Below are positions 25,712 through 34,506 of a stretch of 64,000 nucleotides of DNA, in pieces. Numbering within the stretch: the first letter of the stretch is position 1; the number at the start of each line of letters is the position of its first letter. Position numbers and translations under genes: made by a program. Location of the stretch: positions 181,763 to 245,762 of the forward strand of contig NZ_JBBUKT010000011.1 in assembly GCF_038066715.1 (NCBI RefSeq), in the 5' to 3' direction. Below the pieces are notes generated by a model, which did no database searches, was not told the origin of the DNA, and saw nothing but the letters and a program-made list of their open reading frames with translations. Origin of the DNA: Luteolibacter sp. Y139. Lineage in GTDB: Bacteria > Verrucomicrobiota > Verrucomicrobiia > Verrucomicrobiales > Akkermansiaceae.

Positions 25712-28150
25712 TCACTCGGGGGTTCCAACGCCACCGCCATCGTAGGGCAGGATGCTAAATCGGAAGAACTCCTTCGTTTCGTCGATGGGTTGCTCGACGT
25801 CCTTCAGTTCGCCATCGCCAAGAAATTCTAACAGATTGCTCCAATCCACCAGGTTGATCGACTGTTGGAGGACGTAGCGGACGTCAGGAATCGTTTCCAT
25901 GCCGAGGGTGACCGTGCCGCTTTCAAGGTCGGTGCTGAAGCTGTTGATCACTGGCGCACCTCCCGGAAGCACGGCGGTCATGCTGGGTGCCGCGTCGTTG
26001 GTGTCATTCGCGTCACCGGTGCCATTGTAGATCCACGGTGCCACGAAAACCGATCCTGTCGCAGCGGGTGCCGTGAAGTTGAGAGTAACGGTGGTGGTGC
26101 TGCCGTTCGCCAACGCGGAGACCGGGACGGTCAGCAGGTTTTCGATCACGCTTCCCGCAGGTGCGGAGCCATTGAAGGTGGCATTCGGCGGCAATTCGAC
26201 TTCCAGGCTGGAAGCGGAGGAGTCGTTCGGCCCGTGATTTGTGATTGTGTAGGTGACGGTGAAGCTGGAAGCCAGATCGACGGCAAGCGGTGCATCCACG
26301 CTTAGCGCCAAGTCGGTGCTGGATGTGTCCGGCACCACGGTGAAGCCGACATCATTGCCGACCGGTCCACCGTCGCCATTGGCCTGATAGGTGACCTGCA
26401 AGGCGAGCCCATTGCCGATGGGGACGACTCCACCTTCCGGCAAGTTGTGGAAGGTGCCATGGATCGGATCGGTGCCATCGTTCAGCAAGAGAAAGAATGA
26501 GTCATTCTCGACAAGAACGGGGTCGCTGCCGAGGAGGAGGTCACCATCAAGGGTTACCGTTCCTTCCACCCGCATCTGATTGTACTCCAGCATCGGCGTG
26601 GTGCTGGCGAGGTAGAACTCGATTTCAGCCGAGCGATCCAAGGTGAAGTCGCCGGTCACATGCAATTGGCCGTCGTAGTCGGGGAGGACATAGGCACCTG
26701 CTTTGGCGTGGACGTTGCCATCGACGAATCCATTGCCCTCCAGATAGCCGGACACGGTGAGATCGCCGAGGAGGGAGCCATAGACATTGGCGAAATAGCT
26801 GGAAGGAACGTTGACTGGCACGGTCATGGCCGAGGCATCAAGCGTGGCGTCTGTTTCGATGAAGAAGGAATGGGAAGTGCTCCAAGCGGCATTGTTCGCG
26901 ATACGAAAGGTGCCCTCGTAGGCATCGCTGTAGCCGGTGAAGGAGTTCGTGCCGCTAAGGACGACGGTGCCGGTCCCCGTTTTTTCGAGGCTCATGCTCC
27001 CGCTCAGCGGGCCGGTGATTTCCAGTGCGCCATCTGCATCGAAGGAGAGGGTGGTGGAGGTGGTTTGGGGATTGGCGCTCTGGCTGATGCCGCCGGAGAT
27101 GCGGGCTTCCACTGCGGCAGGGCCGTCCGGCACCTGAATCTCCCGGTGCAAGTTCGTTTGGCCGTTGTTGAGTTGAAGCGGGTTTTGGAAATCGACCGTG
27201 TGAGTTGCGGTGTGGCTGCCCAGCACCAGATCGCCGTAGGTGGTGAAGCCAGAATGGGTGAGCGACAGGAATGGTGGTGAGATCTGTCCCCAGACGAAGG
27301 TGGAGCCTGCGCCGCCGATATTGACGATGCGATCCGCGCCATAGGCAGCGAAGCCTGCGCCGGCAGAGGTCTCCAAGCGCACTTCGCCGGGGCCGCTGCC
27401 GAGGGCGCGCGTGAAGTTACCGTTGCCGAGCTCCAACACGCCAAAGTTGTCGAGCCAGAGATTACCGGCAGGAAGCGAGGCGGTGCCTCGCAGCGAAAGA
27501 GTGTGATGCGAAACGATGCCACCTGACGGTGCGAACACGGTGGCCCAGCCGATCATGAGATCGCCGCCGGTGCCGGAAGTGGTGCCGGATAGCACGGTGG
27601 TGCCGCCGGAGCCGAAGAACGAAGTGATCCCGCTGCCCCAGGCGACGTTGCCTGTTAGATCGAGCACGGTGGTGCCATCAGCGCGGATCGATCCTCCGGT
27701 AGTGCCGAAGGAGACATCGCGTGGCATCGAGAAGGAGCTGGACGCAAGCAGGCAGCCGCCCTTGATGGCCAAGGGTGCAGTGCTGTCGCCGAGCGCGCTA
27801 TCGGCGGGGATGGAGAGGATGCCTCTTTGGATCGTGGTGGATCCTCCATAGGTGTTTCCCGCGGCGAGCTTTAGCGCTCCATTGCCTATCTTCGTGACGT
27901 TGAAAATTTCGCTGCCGTCGTCGATCGCGCCGGTGACATCGAGCACGGCGGAGCTGGAGATGTCCGTAGTGCCATTGACGACGTTGAAGACGAGGTCTTG
28001 ATCAAGAACGAAGCCGTCGCTGTGAACGAGTGTGCCAGGAGCAAGTGCCGAGTAGGGAAAAGTCGTTTCGGCGGCCAGGGGAGAGAGGAGTACGGCGACG
28101 GCTGAGGTTCCAGCAAAGAGGCCGCCCGGGGAGGGTAAGAATGGCATCAT
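25712..28150 (-). CDS. Exported autotransporter-associated beta-strand repeat protein
   Basis: From the ATG at 28150 the product has 812 residues with an N-terminal signal (GGLFAGTSAVAVLLSPLAAE). Autotransporter-associated beta-strand repeats are visible (KIGNGALKLAAGNTYGGSTT; LEKTGTGTVVLSGTNSFTG), predicting a long parallel beta-helix. A DUF11-like domain follows (DLALSVDAPLAVDLASS; TYTITNHGPNDSS), and the end is the Verrucomicrobia-type module VRYVLQQSINLVDWSNLLEF. No outer-membrane beta-barrel translocator is present, so despite the repeat name it is not a classical autotransporter. It shares the strand with the giant gene 180 bp downstream and with the kinase upstream. Confidence 0.85.
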   Translation of the reverse strand: MMPFLPSPGGLFAGTSAVAVLLSPLAAETTFPYSALAPGTLVHSDGFVLDQDLVFNVVNGTTDISSSAVLDVTGAIDDGSEIFNVTKIGNGALKLAAGNTYGGSTTIQRGILSIPADSALGDSTAPLAIKGGCLLASSSFSMPRDVSFGTTGGSIRADGTTVLDLTGNVAWGSGITSFFGSGGTTVLSGTTSGTGGDLMIGWATVFAPSGGIVSHHTLSLRGTASLPAGNLWLDNFGVLELGNGNFTRALGSGPGEVRLETSAGAGFAAYGADRIVNIGGAGSTFVWGQISPPFLSLTHSGFTTYGDLVLGSHTATHTVDFQNPLQLNNGQTNLHREIQVPDGPAAVEARISGGISQSANPQTTSTTLSFDADGALEITGPLSGSMSLEKTGTGTVVLSGTNSFTGYSDAYEGTFRIANNAAWSTSHSFFIETDATLDASAMTVPVNVPSSYFANVYGSLLGDLTVSGYLEGNGFVDGNVHAKAGAYVLPDYDGQLHVTGDFTLDRSAEIEFYLASTTPMLEYNQMRVEGTVTLDGDLLLGSDPVLVENDSFFLLLNDGTDPIHGTFHNLPEGGVVPIGNGLALQVTYQANGDGGPVGNDVGFTVVPDTSSTDLALSVDAPLAVDLASSFTVTYTITNHGPNDSSASSLEVELPPNATFNGSAPAGSVIENLLTVPVSALANGSTTTVTLNFTAPAATGSVFVAPWIYNGTGDANDTNDAAPSMTAVLPGGAPVINSFSTDLESGTVTLGMETIPDVRYVLQQSINLVDWSNLLEFLGDGELKDVEQPIDETKEFFRFSILPYDGGGVGTPE

Positions 28151-28221
28151 TCGATGCCGCAAGCATAGTTTCGGGAAGGCTAACGGAAAAGCCCTTTATC
28201 CCGCTGCGATGGACGATGAGC

Positions 28222-30627
28222 TTACTTCGGTCGCTTCCATGCGTTGGAGTCGCGCGTGTCGCCATCGGGGATGATGGCGATTTCTTCCGGTTGGATCGGG
28301 AAGGTGACGTTGGGCGATCTTGCTTCAGGGCCGATGCCGAGCGCTGGGAGAGGAGAGTCTACGGGCAAGGCGTGGTCGTTGCCGAGGCGCGGATCTTCGA
28401 TGTGGTTTCCTTCCGGCAGGGGGACTGCGTTGGCTCCTTCCCTCCAGGGCTGCCGCGTGTTCCAGAAGACATTTCGCTGCACCATCGGAGAGCCGTAGCT
28501 CTTGGCCGAGATCCGGTCTTCGTTGAGCAACGACTGGGCAATGCCTCTTTCCGAAGTCGAGAAGATGTTTCCGGTCACTTGCGGTGAAACCTTCCCGCAG
28601 AGGGACAGGCTCACGCGTTTGTTATCCATGAATAGGTTCCGCTCGATCTTGTCGGTGCTCTCATTCCAGCAGGAGATGCCGCTGATCTCATTCCGGACGA
28701 TCACGTTACTGGTGATCTCTCCCGCGGTGTCGCCAGAGGCGTAGATGCCACAGCGAGCATTTTTTTGAATCAGGTTTTTGGTGAGCTTCGGCGAGCAGTC
28801 GTCGTAACGAATGCCGTGCCATGCCGAGCTCTCGATAATGCATTCCGCGACGGTCACGGCGCGCGAGCGAGGGCGGATGGAGATGCCCGCGTAGTAGCAG
28901 TTCCGCACCGTGCAATCGAGGATGTCTGCCTGACATGAATCGCCGAGGACGATGCCGGTGTTCCATGCGGCGGCTACCAGGCAAGCGGTCATCCTGAGAT
29001 GGGCATCCTTGGCCTCGATGCCATTGCCCACCGATCCGACGAGAGCGCAGTTCCAGAGATTCAATTCGCACCGCTCGGCGGAAATCAACGAGGTCTCAAC
29101 CAATCCTCCTTCCGGGGGAGGAGTGCCTCTCATCGAGAGTGAAATGCCCTGGATGTTCACAATACCCTGCGTCTCGATTTTGATGGCCGGCAGCATGGCT
29201 TGCTCTGGCGGAATCTCGGGCTTCTCGTAATCACCGCGGTCCAAACCGTTTTTGGCGAGATAAGGGCCTTGAACCACGATGCGGGTCTTTTCCCTGCCGG
29301 AGCCGATCAAGGTAACCGGTTTGCGAATGGTGACGCGCTCCAGATAGGTGCCTTCGGCCAAGTGGATCACCGCGTTGTCAGGTGCGGCATTCAAGGCTTC
29401 CTTGAGCGTGGCAAATTCTCCCAGCCCATCGACGGATACGGCAGGTGGAGCCGTCTCCGGAGAAGGCCGGGATTTGAACGCGAAGATCGCCGCGTAGGCG
29501 CCGATGCCAGCAAGCAACGACAGGGCCATGACGGTGCCGCGTTTGCGCATGGATGGAATGACCCAATGGAGGATCAGAACGGCGACGACGAGTATGGAGA
29601 GGATCAGGACCGCGCCCTTTTCGAGACCCGAGGTCAGCCATGCGGCGATCAGGAGGATGGCCGGAGCGGAGTGGAGCAGCTGGCTCTTGAGAAACTCGAG
29701 GCGTGAAGGTCGCGGTTGTGGGGCGGCTGTGACTTCGCGCGTCACTTGGCCGAGCACGGTGTTGAAATCGCCCACGGTCTGGAATCTTCGTTCGGGCTCG
29801 GCTTCTAGTGCGCGAAGGACCACTTCATCCAGCCGCACATCGATTTGAACGCGGCGTGATGGTGCTACGGGAAATGTAGTAGGTCGCTCACCGGTGAGCA
29901 TTTCGTAGAGGACCACGCCGAGGGCGTAGATGTCGGCGCGATGGTCGATGGCCTGGGCGCCGCCGTTTTGTTCGGGGGCCATGTAGTGCGGGGTGCCGGC
30001 GCGCTCGGCGGCATCTCCGGCCAAGGTGGCGATGCCGAAGTCGGCGATCTTCACGCGGCCGTCGCGATCCAGCAGGATGTTCTCCGGCTTGATGTCGCGG
30101 TGGACGATGCCGTGGTCGTGGGCGAACTGCAGGGCCTCGCAGATCGGAGGGATGATGGCGAGGGCTTGCTCGGGAGCCATCTTGCCGTCGCGGAGCAGGT
30201 CGCGGAGGTTCACGCCATTGATGAACTCCATGACGAGGTAGTAGAGGCCGCCGGTTTCGCCGAAGTCGTGGATGGTGACGATGTGCGGGTGGCTCAGCTT
30301 GGCGAGCATCTCGGCTTCTTTGGCGAAGCGGGCATCGCGTTCGCGTTCCGGGGCGAGGATCTTGATCGCGACGAGGCGGTTCAGTGATTTCTGGCGGGCC
30401 TTGTAGACGACACCCATGCCGCCGCGGCCGAGGCATTCGAGGATTTCGAACTGCGGGAATTTTTCGGCGATTTCCTCCGGCGCGGGCGGCGGTGGAATTT
30501 CGCGTGGTGCCCGGTCTTCATCGAGTGTCCGCGATGCAATCGCCTGGGCCATCAGGCAGGCGGGGCAGACCTCGCTGCCGGCGGGGAGGGGCTTGCCGCA
30601 TTCGGGGCATGAGTTGGTGGGATTCAT
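28222..30627 (-). CDS. Transmembrane Ser/Thr protein kinase with N-terminal zinc ribbon and extracytoplasmic beta-helix
   Basis: From the ATG at 30627 the product has 801 residues. A zinc ribbon comes first (C7, C10, C21, C24). The Hanks-type kinase spans ~58-320: glycine loop GRGGMGVVYKA, VAIKIL lysine, HRDIKPENIL catalytic loop, DFGIA and APEQNG. Three hydrophobic segments at ~330-410 (APAILLIAAWLTSG; AVLILSILVVAVLILHWVI; MALSLLAGIGAYAAIFAF) would put the C-terminus outside the cytoplasm. That part, ~420-760, is a NosD/PbH1-type right-handed beta-helix (TLKEALNAAPDNAVIHLAEG; NCYYAGISI; WHGIRYDD). An extracellular helix could sense a polysaccharide and signal to the kinase; this is inference. 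Confidence 0.88.
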   Translation of the reverse strand: MNPTNSCPECGKPLPAGSEVCPACLMAQAIASRTLDEDRAPREIPPPPAPEEIAEKFPQFEILECLGRGGMGVVYKARQKSLNRLVAIKILAPERERDARFAKEAEMLAKLSHPHIVTIHDFGETGGLYYLVMEFINGVNLRDLLRDGKMAPEQALAIIPPICEALQFAHDHGIVHRDIKPENILLDRDGRVKIADFGIATLAGDAAERAGTPHYMAPEQNGGAQAIDHRADIYALGVVLYEMLTGERPTTFPVAPSRRVQIDVRLDEVVLRALEAEPERRFQTVGDFNTVLGQVTREVTAAPQPRPSRLEFLKSQLLHSAPAILLIAAWLTSGLEKGAVLILSILVVAVLILHWVIPSMRKRGTVMALSLLAGIGAYAAIFAFKSRPSPETAPPAVSVDGLGEFATLKEALNAAPDNAVIHLAEGTYLERVTIRKPVTLIGSGREKTRIVVQGPYLAKNGLDRGDYEKPEIPPEQAMLPAIKIETQGIVNIQGISLSMRGTPPPEGGLVETSLISAERCELNLWNCALVGSVGNGIEAKDAHLRMTACLVAAAWNTGIVLGDSCQADILDCTVRNCYYAGISIRPRSRAVTVAECIIESSAWHGIRYDDCSPKLTKNLIQKNARCGIYASGDTAGEITSNVIVRNEISGISCWNESTDKIERNLFMDNKRVSLSLCGKVSPQVTGNIFSTSERGIAQSLLNEDRISAKSYGSPMVQRNVFWNTRQPWREGANAVPLPEGNHIEDPRLGNDHALPVDSPLPALGIGPEARSPNVTFPIQPEEIAIIPDGDTRDSNAWKRPK

Positions 30628-30667
30628 CTCAAGGCTCACTCACCCGAAAGCGAAAAGACGTTACAGC

Positions 30668-32131
30668 CTAGCGACGGCGTTCCTGCCAATCCCGCATCGC
30701 GCCACCGAGTTCCGCTAGCGTGTCGGTGGCGGTGGTGATGGGGCCTTTCGCCAAGGCACGCTCCGCGGCGCGGCCGCAGAGCCACGCGGCGAGGGAGGCG
30801 GCGTCGGCGGGTTTCATCCCTTGTGCGAGGAATGCTCCGGCGACTCCGGAGAGGACATCGCCCTGTCCGCCAGAGGCCATGCCGGCGTGGCCGGTGGGAT
30901 TGAAGCGGGTCGCTTCGCCCGGGGCGGCGACCAAGGTGCGCGCGCCTTTCAAAAGGAGCGTGCAGGGATGGCGCGCGACGAAGGCCTGCGCCGCCTCAAG
31001 GCGATCTTTCTCCGCTAGGTCGGGTGCCAAACGGCGGAACTCGCCGGGGTGGGGGGTGATGAGGTGACGGCTTTCTAACAGGGCCATCTGTCCGGCCGAG
31101 ACGAGGATGTTCAGCGCGTCGGCATCGAGAACTGCGGGTGGGTGGGGCTTGGCCAATGCGGCGAGGAGATCGGTTTGCTGGCTCTTGCTCATGTTCCCGA
31201 TACCGGGGCCGATCACGAGCGCATCGTGCCCGGCGGAGAACGCATCGGCCACGGGCTTCCGGGAGACCTTCACCATTACCTCGGGAGGCATGGGGGCGGC
31301 CAGCGAGGGGAGAAATTCCGGCTCAACGTGCAGGGTTACCAAGCCAGCTCCTGCGCGAAGGGCAGCGGTGGCGGCGAGGATGGCGGCACCGGTCATGCCC
31401 GGGGAGCCAGCGAGCAGGCCGATCCTGCCGGCGTCGCCTTTATGGAAATCGTGGGGCCGCGGGGAAAGCAGGCCGGTGAAGTAGTCCGGGCAGAAGAACT
31501 CGAGCGCGGAACCGTCCGGAGGAGGAAGGTCGGCGAGTGGCACCAGCAGGATCCGGCCGGCGCTGGCGATGCCTGCCGGGGTGCTGAGGCCGAGCTTCGC
31601 AACTCCTACGGTGAGGGTGAGATCGGCGATGACGCCTTGGCCTTCGCCGGCATCGGCATCGATGCCGGACGGGAGGTCCATGGCGGCTACGATGGCTCCG
31701 TGGGAATTCCTCAGCCATGCCATCTCCTCGGCCAAACGGGCGAGGGGTTCCCGCAAGGTGCCGCGGGCGCCGATGCCGAGCAGGCCATCAAGCAAAAGGA
31801 GTGGCCCCTGTCCTTCCGGGATCGCGCTCGGCAGGTCGCCGAGTTCGCGCCGCTTGCGTCGCGGGAGCACGCCCCAGTCGGTTTCCGGGTAGGCGGCTTT
31901 CAGGGCGATCTGCCAGCCGGCTTCTCGGAGGTGCCGGAGGGCGACGAGGGCGTCGCCGCCATTATTGCCCTTGCCGATGTAGGCGACGGCTCGTCTCGGC
32001 CGGGGAAAATGATCGATCAACCTGCGAGCGATGCCTTCGCCCGCCAGATCCATCAGCGACTCCGCGGATACGCCGCGGCGGAACACGGCTTCCTCCAGCG
32101 ACCGCATGGCCGCACCGGTGACAAACGACAT
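30668..32131 (-). CDS. nnr: Bifunctional NAD(P)HX epimerase and ADP-dependent dehydratase
   Basis: A 487-residue fusion of the two NAD(P)H-hydrate repair enzymes. The N-terminal YjeF_N epimerase spans ~1-210 (IGKGNNGGDALVALRHL; AMDLPSGIDADAGEGQG). The C-terminal ribokinase-like dehydratase spans ~220-480 (GRIGLLAGSPGMTGAAILA; LITPHPGEFRRL; SGGQGDVLSGVAGAFLAQG). The pair converts damaged R- and S-NADHX/NADPHX back to usable cofactors with ADP as co-substrate. E. coli YjeF has the same two-domain layout at similar length. The ATG at 32131 starts directly with the conserved region. It lies just downstream of the amidase gene on the same strand. Confidence 0.93.
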   Translation of the reverse strand: MSFVTGAAMRSLEEAVFRRGVSAESLMDLAGEGIARRLIDHFPRPRRAVAYIGKGNNGGDALVALRHLREAGWQIALKAAYPETDWGVLPRRKRRELGDLPSAIPEGQGPLLLLDGLLGIGARGTLREPLARLAEEMAWLRNSHGAIVAAMDLPSGIDADAGEGQGVIADLTLTVGVAKLGLSTPAGIASAGRILLVPLADLPPPDGSALEFFCPDYFTGLLSPRPHDFHKGDAGRIGLLAGSPGMTGAAILAATAALRAGAGLVTLHVEPEFLPSLAAPMPPEVMVKVSRKPVADAFSAGHDALVIGPGIGNMSKSQQTDLLAALAKPHPPAVLDADALNILVSAGQMALLESRHLITPHPGEFRRLAPDLAEKDRLEAAQAFVARHPCTLLLKGARTLVAAPGEATRFNPTGHAGMASGGQGDVLSGVAGAFLAQGMKPADAASLAAWLCGRAAERALAKGPITTATDTLAELGGAMRDWQERRR

Positions 32132-32149
32132 GCCACCACCTCTAGCGGA

Positions 32150-32758
32150 TCAACCCGCCTTGCGGAAGCGAACGATGCCCTCGGCGATGCCTTCGGCCAG
32201 CGACTGGCGGTACCATGCCGATTTCATCCGCGAGCGTTCGCCGTCATTGCTGACGAAGCCGCACTCGACGAGGATGGAGGGGCAGGTGGTGTTCCGGATC
32301 ACGTAGAAGCGGGCGAATTTCACGCCGCGGTTCAGGGCCCGCACCTTGCCCATGATGCCGGAGTGGACATAGGAGGCCAGGGGCTGGCTTTGGGGGGAGC
32401 AGAAGTAGGTCTCGAGGCCGGAGACATCCTGCTTCCACGTGTAGTTGTAGTGGATGGCGACGAAGATCGCATCCGAGTAGCGGCTGGCGATGCGGACGCG
32501 CTCCGGCAGGGAGATGAAGTAGTCGCTGCGGCGGGTCATCACCGTGCGGAAGCCGCGCTTCTTGAGCTCGTTCTCAAGGCGGGTGGCGGTGTCGAGGGCG
32601 AGGTGTTTCTCGTAGACCATGCCCCACTGGCCGCCCTTGTCGTGGCCGCCGTGACCGGGATCGATCACCACGGTGCGGAAGGCGCGTGCCTGGGCCGGGA
32701 GGCTCGCCAGGCAGAGCGCGAGCACGGGCAGCAGCAGCGAACGGAAAAGCTTTCTCAT
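32150..32758 (-). CDS. N-acetylmuramoyl-L-alanine amidase (Amidase_3)
   Basis: From the ATG at 32758 the product has 202 residues with a signal peptide (LFRSLLLPVLALCLASLPAQA). The Amidase_3 zinc-site motifs are present: TVVIDPGHGGHDKGG, the EKHLALDTA glutamate, FVAIHYNYTWK with the second His, and the catalytic-Glu segment ILVECGFVSN. Such enzymes cut the amide between MurNAc and the stem peptide during cell separation or wall turnover. There is no AMIN or SPOR targeting domain, so it is a minimal version. A frame from 32788 would add ten residues in front of the signal and is not favoured. Confidence 0.92.
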   Translation of the reverse strand: MRKLFRSLLLPVLALCLASLPAQARAFRTVVIDPGHGGHDKGGQWGMVYEKHLALDTATRLENELKKRGFRTVMTRRSDYFISLPERVRIASRYSDAIFVAIHYNYTWKQDVSGLETYFCSPQSQPLASYVHSGIMGKVRALNRGVKFARFYVIRNTTCPSILVECGFVSNDGERSRMKSAWYRQSLAEGIAEGIVRFRKAG

Positions 32759-32866
32759 GGCGGAAAGATTGTTAACCAAAGCAAACAATATAGATTTTTT
32801 AGATATGGGGGTCCGCGATGTAAAGGGTCAAATCCCTGAACGCTGGGGAATCCCGCGAGACGGAAC

Positions 32867-33733
32867 TCAGAAAGTCGGGCGGTCGGAGGCCTTGCGCACC
32901 TTGCCGCGTGCTTCGGCCTCGGCCTTGGGATCGTAGGGGATGCTGTTTCCCACCTGCACGATTCCATCCCGCGAGGTCAGGAGCACCGGATCGGAGCCGG
33001 CGCCGCGCTTGTGCAATTCACGGCCGAGGAGCTGGCCATCCGGTGCGACGCGGACGTGGCCCCACATCTCCGGCGACATCAGGTAGAGCACGTGCATCAC
33101 CTGGCGATTGTCGAGGGTCACGGAAGGCTTGCGGAACATCAGCGCCTCGCCCAGCGGGTGGGTCCGGATCGCGTTGCCGGTCCGGGTGTCCATCACCTGG
33201 GCGTAGAGGGTGGTCTTGGAGCCGGTGTTGAACTGGAGCACGCGGAACTCGCGGCCTTGGCCCGGTTTGCCGGCGAGGCCGATCTTCTGGGTCCAGTAGG
33301 GAAGAGCCGTATTGACGTTGAAAACGGTGCGGTTGGAGCCGTAGCCATTGTCCGCCTGACCCGGCAGCCGGACCACGGCGTAGACCGAGAAATTGCCCGC
33401 GGTCTGGAGCGGGTAGAGCGAGGCGAGATCGACGGTGCGGCTCATCGCCTGACCCAGCGGGATCTTCACCGCGCCGAAGGCCGGCTGGCCGATCGGGGTG
33501 AGGGCGACGCCATTCAAGTTGCTGACCATCAGGTCCAACCAGCCGACACGGCTGTTTCCTTGGAAGACGAGGTCCTGGCCGGACCGGTTGGTCACGGTGA
33601 CGGCGACCGGGATCGATTCGCCGCTGACGAAGTTATTCCGCGCCATTTTCAGGGTTACCTCCACTTGGGCGCGGGCCGTGGACAGGCACAGGCCGAGGAA
33701 AAGCAGGGGGAAAAGCAGGCGGATTCCGGTCAT
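32867..33733 (-). CDS. Exported protein of unknown function
   Basis: A 288-residue exported protein with a signal peptide (LLFPLLFLGLCLSTARAQ). The mature part opens with a beta-sandwich (VEVTLKMARNNFVSGESIPV; TVTNRSGQDLVF) resembling the domains that describe bacterial intracellular proteinase inhibitors or generic Ig-like folds. A second domain carries IRTHPLGEALMFRKPSVTLD and VMHVLYLMSPEMWGHVRV. The C-terminus is charged (KAEAEARGKVRKASDRPTF). No enzyme motif is visible. It has its own ~105-bp upstream spacing from the amidase and diverges from the zinc-ribbon-like gene at 33943 across ~210 bp. Confidence 0.7.
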   Translation of the reverse strand: MTGIRLLFPLLFLGLCLSTARAQVEVTLKMARNNFVSGESIPVAVTVTNRSGQDLVFQGNSRVGWLDLMVSNLNGVALTPIGQPAFGAVKIPLGQAMSRTVDLASLYPLQTAGNFSVYAVVRLPGQADNGYGSNRTVFNVNTALPYWTQKIGLAGKPGQGREFRVLQFNTGSKTTLYAQVMDTRTGNAIRTHPLGEALMFRKPSVTLDNRQVMHVLYLMSPEMWGHVRVAPDGQLLGRELHKRGAGSDPVLLTSRDGIVQVGNSIPYDPKAEAEARGKVRKASDRPTF

Positions 33734-33942
33734 GGGCTGGAAGGCCTAGCGCACACCCCCGGTCGCGTCAACCCAACGGGTCGGGAGGTCGTCTAACTAC
33801 GATGGCGGGTGGTCGGCCACGGTCCGGCGCGGATTTCGGGACGGCGGGAAAAAGGGGCGTCCTCCGAGGGGGTGGGAGCTGTCGGCCCCATCCTAGGCAA
33901 CGAGTTCTCGCCGATCCGGGCGTTCCATTGGAAAATCGCGCC

Positions 33943-34446
33943 ATGAAATTCGCGTGCGCGTGCGGGAATCTGATTCCTGACCAGACGGACTACCTGTCGT
34001 ATGCGGCTCACTTGATCGCCGATCAGGATCTCTACGATGCGACCGCGATGTCCGAGCGCGGCTCATCGGACTGGTGGCCCTCGCTCACGCGGAAATTGTA
34101 CCAGTGCGATTCCTGCGGCCGGCTGTGGATCGAAGACCGCGGGAGGGAGCTGCGGGCCTTCGTCCCGGAGGAGCCGGCGCCTCACTTCCTGAGCTCGATC
34201 CATGGCGACCAATGGAAGCGGATCCTGAGGGGGGAATGGAGGGATGAGCGGGTGATCGCCACGCTGCCGCGCGGTTTCCTCGGCTGGGCGCATCTCTCGG
34301 AAGAGGATCATGCGACCTTCGATGACTGGGGGCTACTGGAGCGAGCTTACTACGACCGTTTCGAGGAGTTGAAGAAACGCGGGATCCTGCGCGATGCGAT
34401 GCTTACCAAGAATGGGGAGACGGTCCATTCTTGGGGACGTGCGTGA
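33943..34446 (+). CDS. Zinc-ribbon-like cytosolic protein of unknown function
   Basis: The ATG at 33943 gives 167 residues without a signal peptide. A split zinc-binding pattern is present: CACG near the N-terminus (MKFACACGNLIPD) and CDSCG at ~60 (KLYQCDSCGRLWIED). This resembles small verrucomicrobial and planctomycete proteins of undefined role. The C-terminal half is charged and Trp-rich (DQWKRILRGEWRDERVIATL; EEDHATFDDWGLLERAYYD). The frame open from 33802 runs through a non-coding-looking stretch, so the later ATG is preferred. No operon partner is evident; the next gene begins 60 bp downstream. Confidence 0.68.
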   Translation: MKFACACGNLIPDQTDYLSYAAHLIADQDLYDATAMSERGSSDWWPSLTRKLYQCDSCGRLWIEDRGRELRAFVPEEPAPHFLSSIHGDQWKRILRGEWRDERVIATLPRGFLGWAHLSEEDHATFDDWGLLERAYYDRFEELKKRGILRDAMLTKNGETVHSWGRA

Positions 34447-34506
34447 GCTCGCGGTGTCACCTTGGGTGATTGCAAGGGAGCGGCCCGCTTGGCAGCGTGA
34501 AGGACG

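Noticed and set aside
31142..32839. 565-codon plus-strand frame across the NAD(P)HX repair and amidase genes
   Set aside because: Spans two well-supported genes on the opposite strand.
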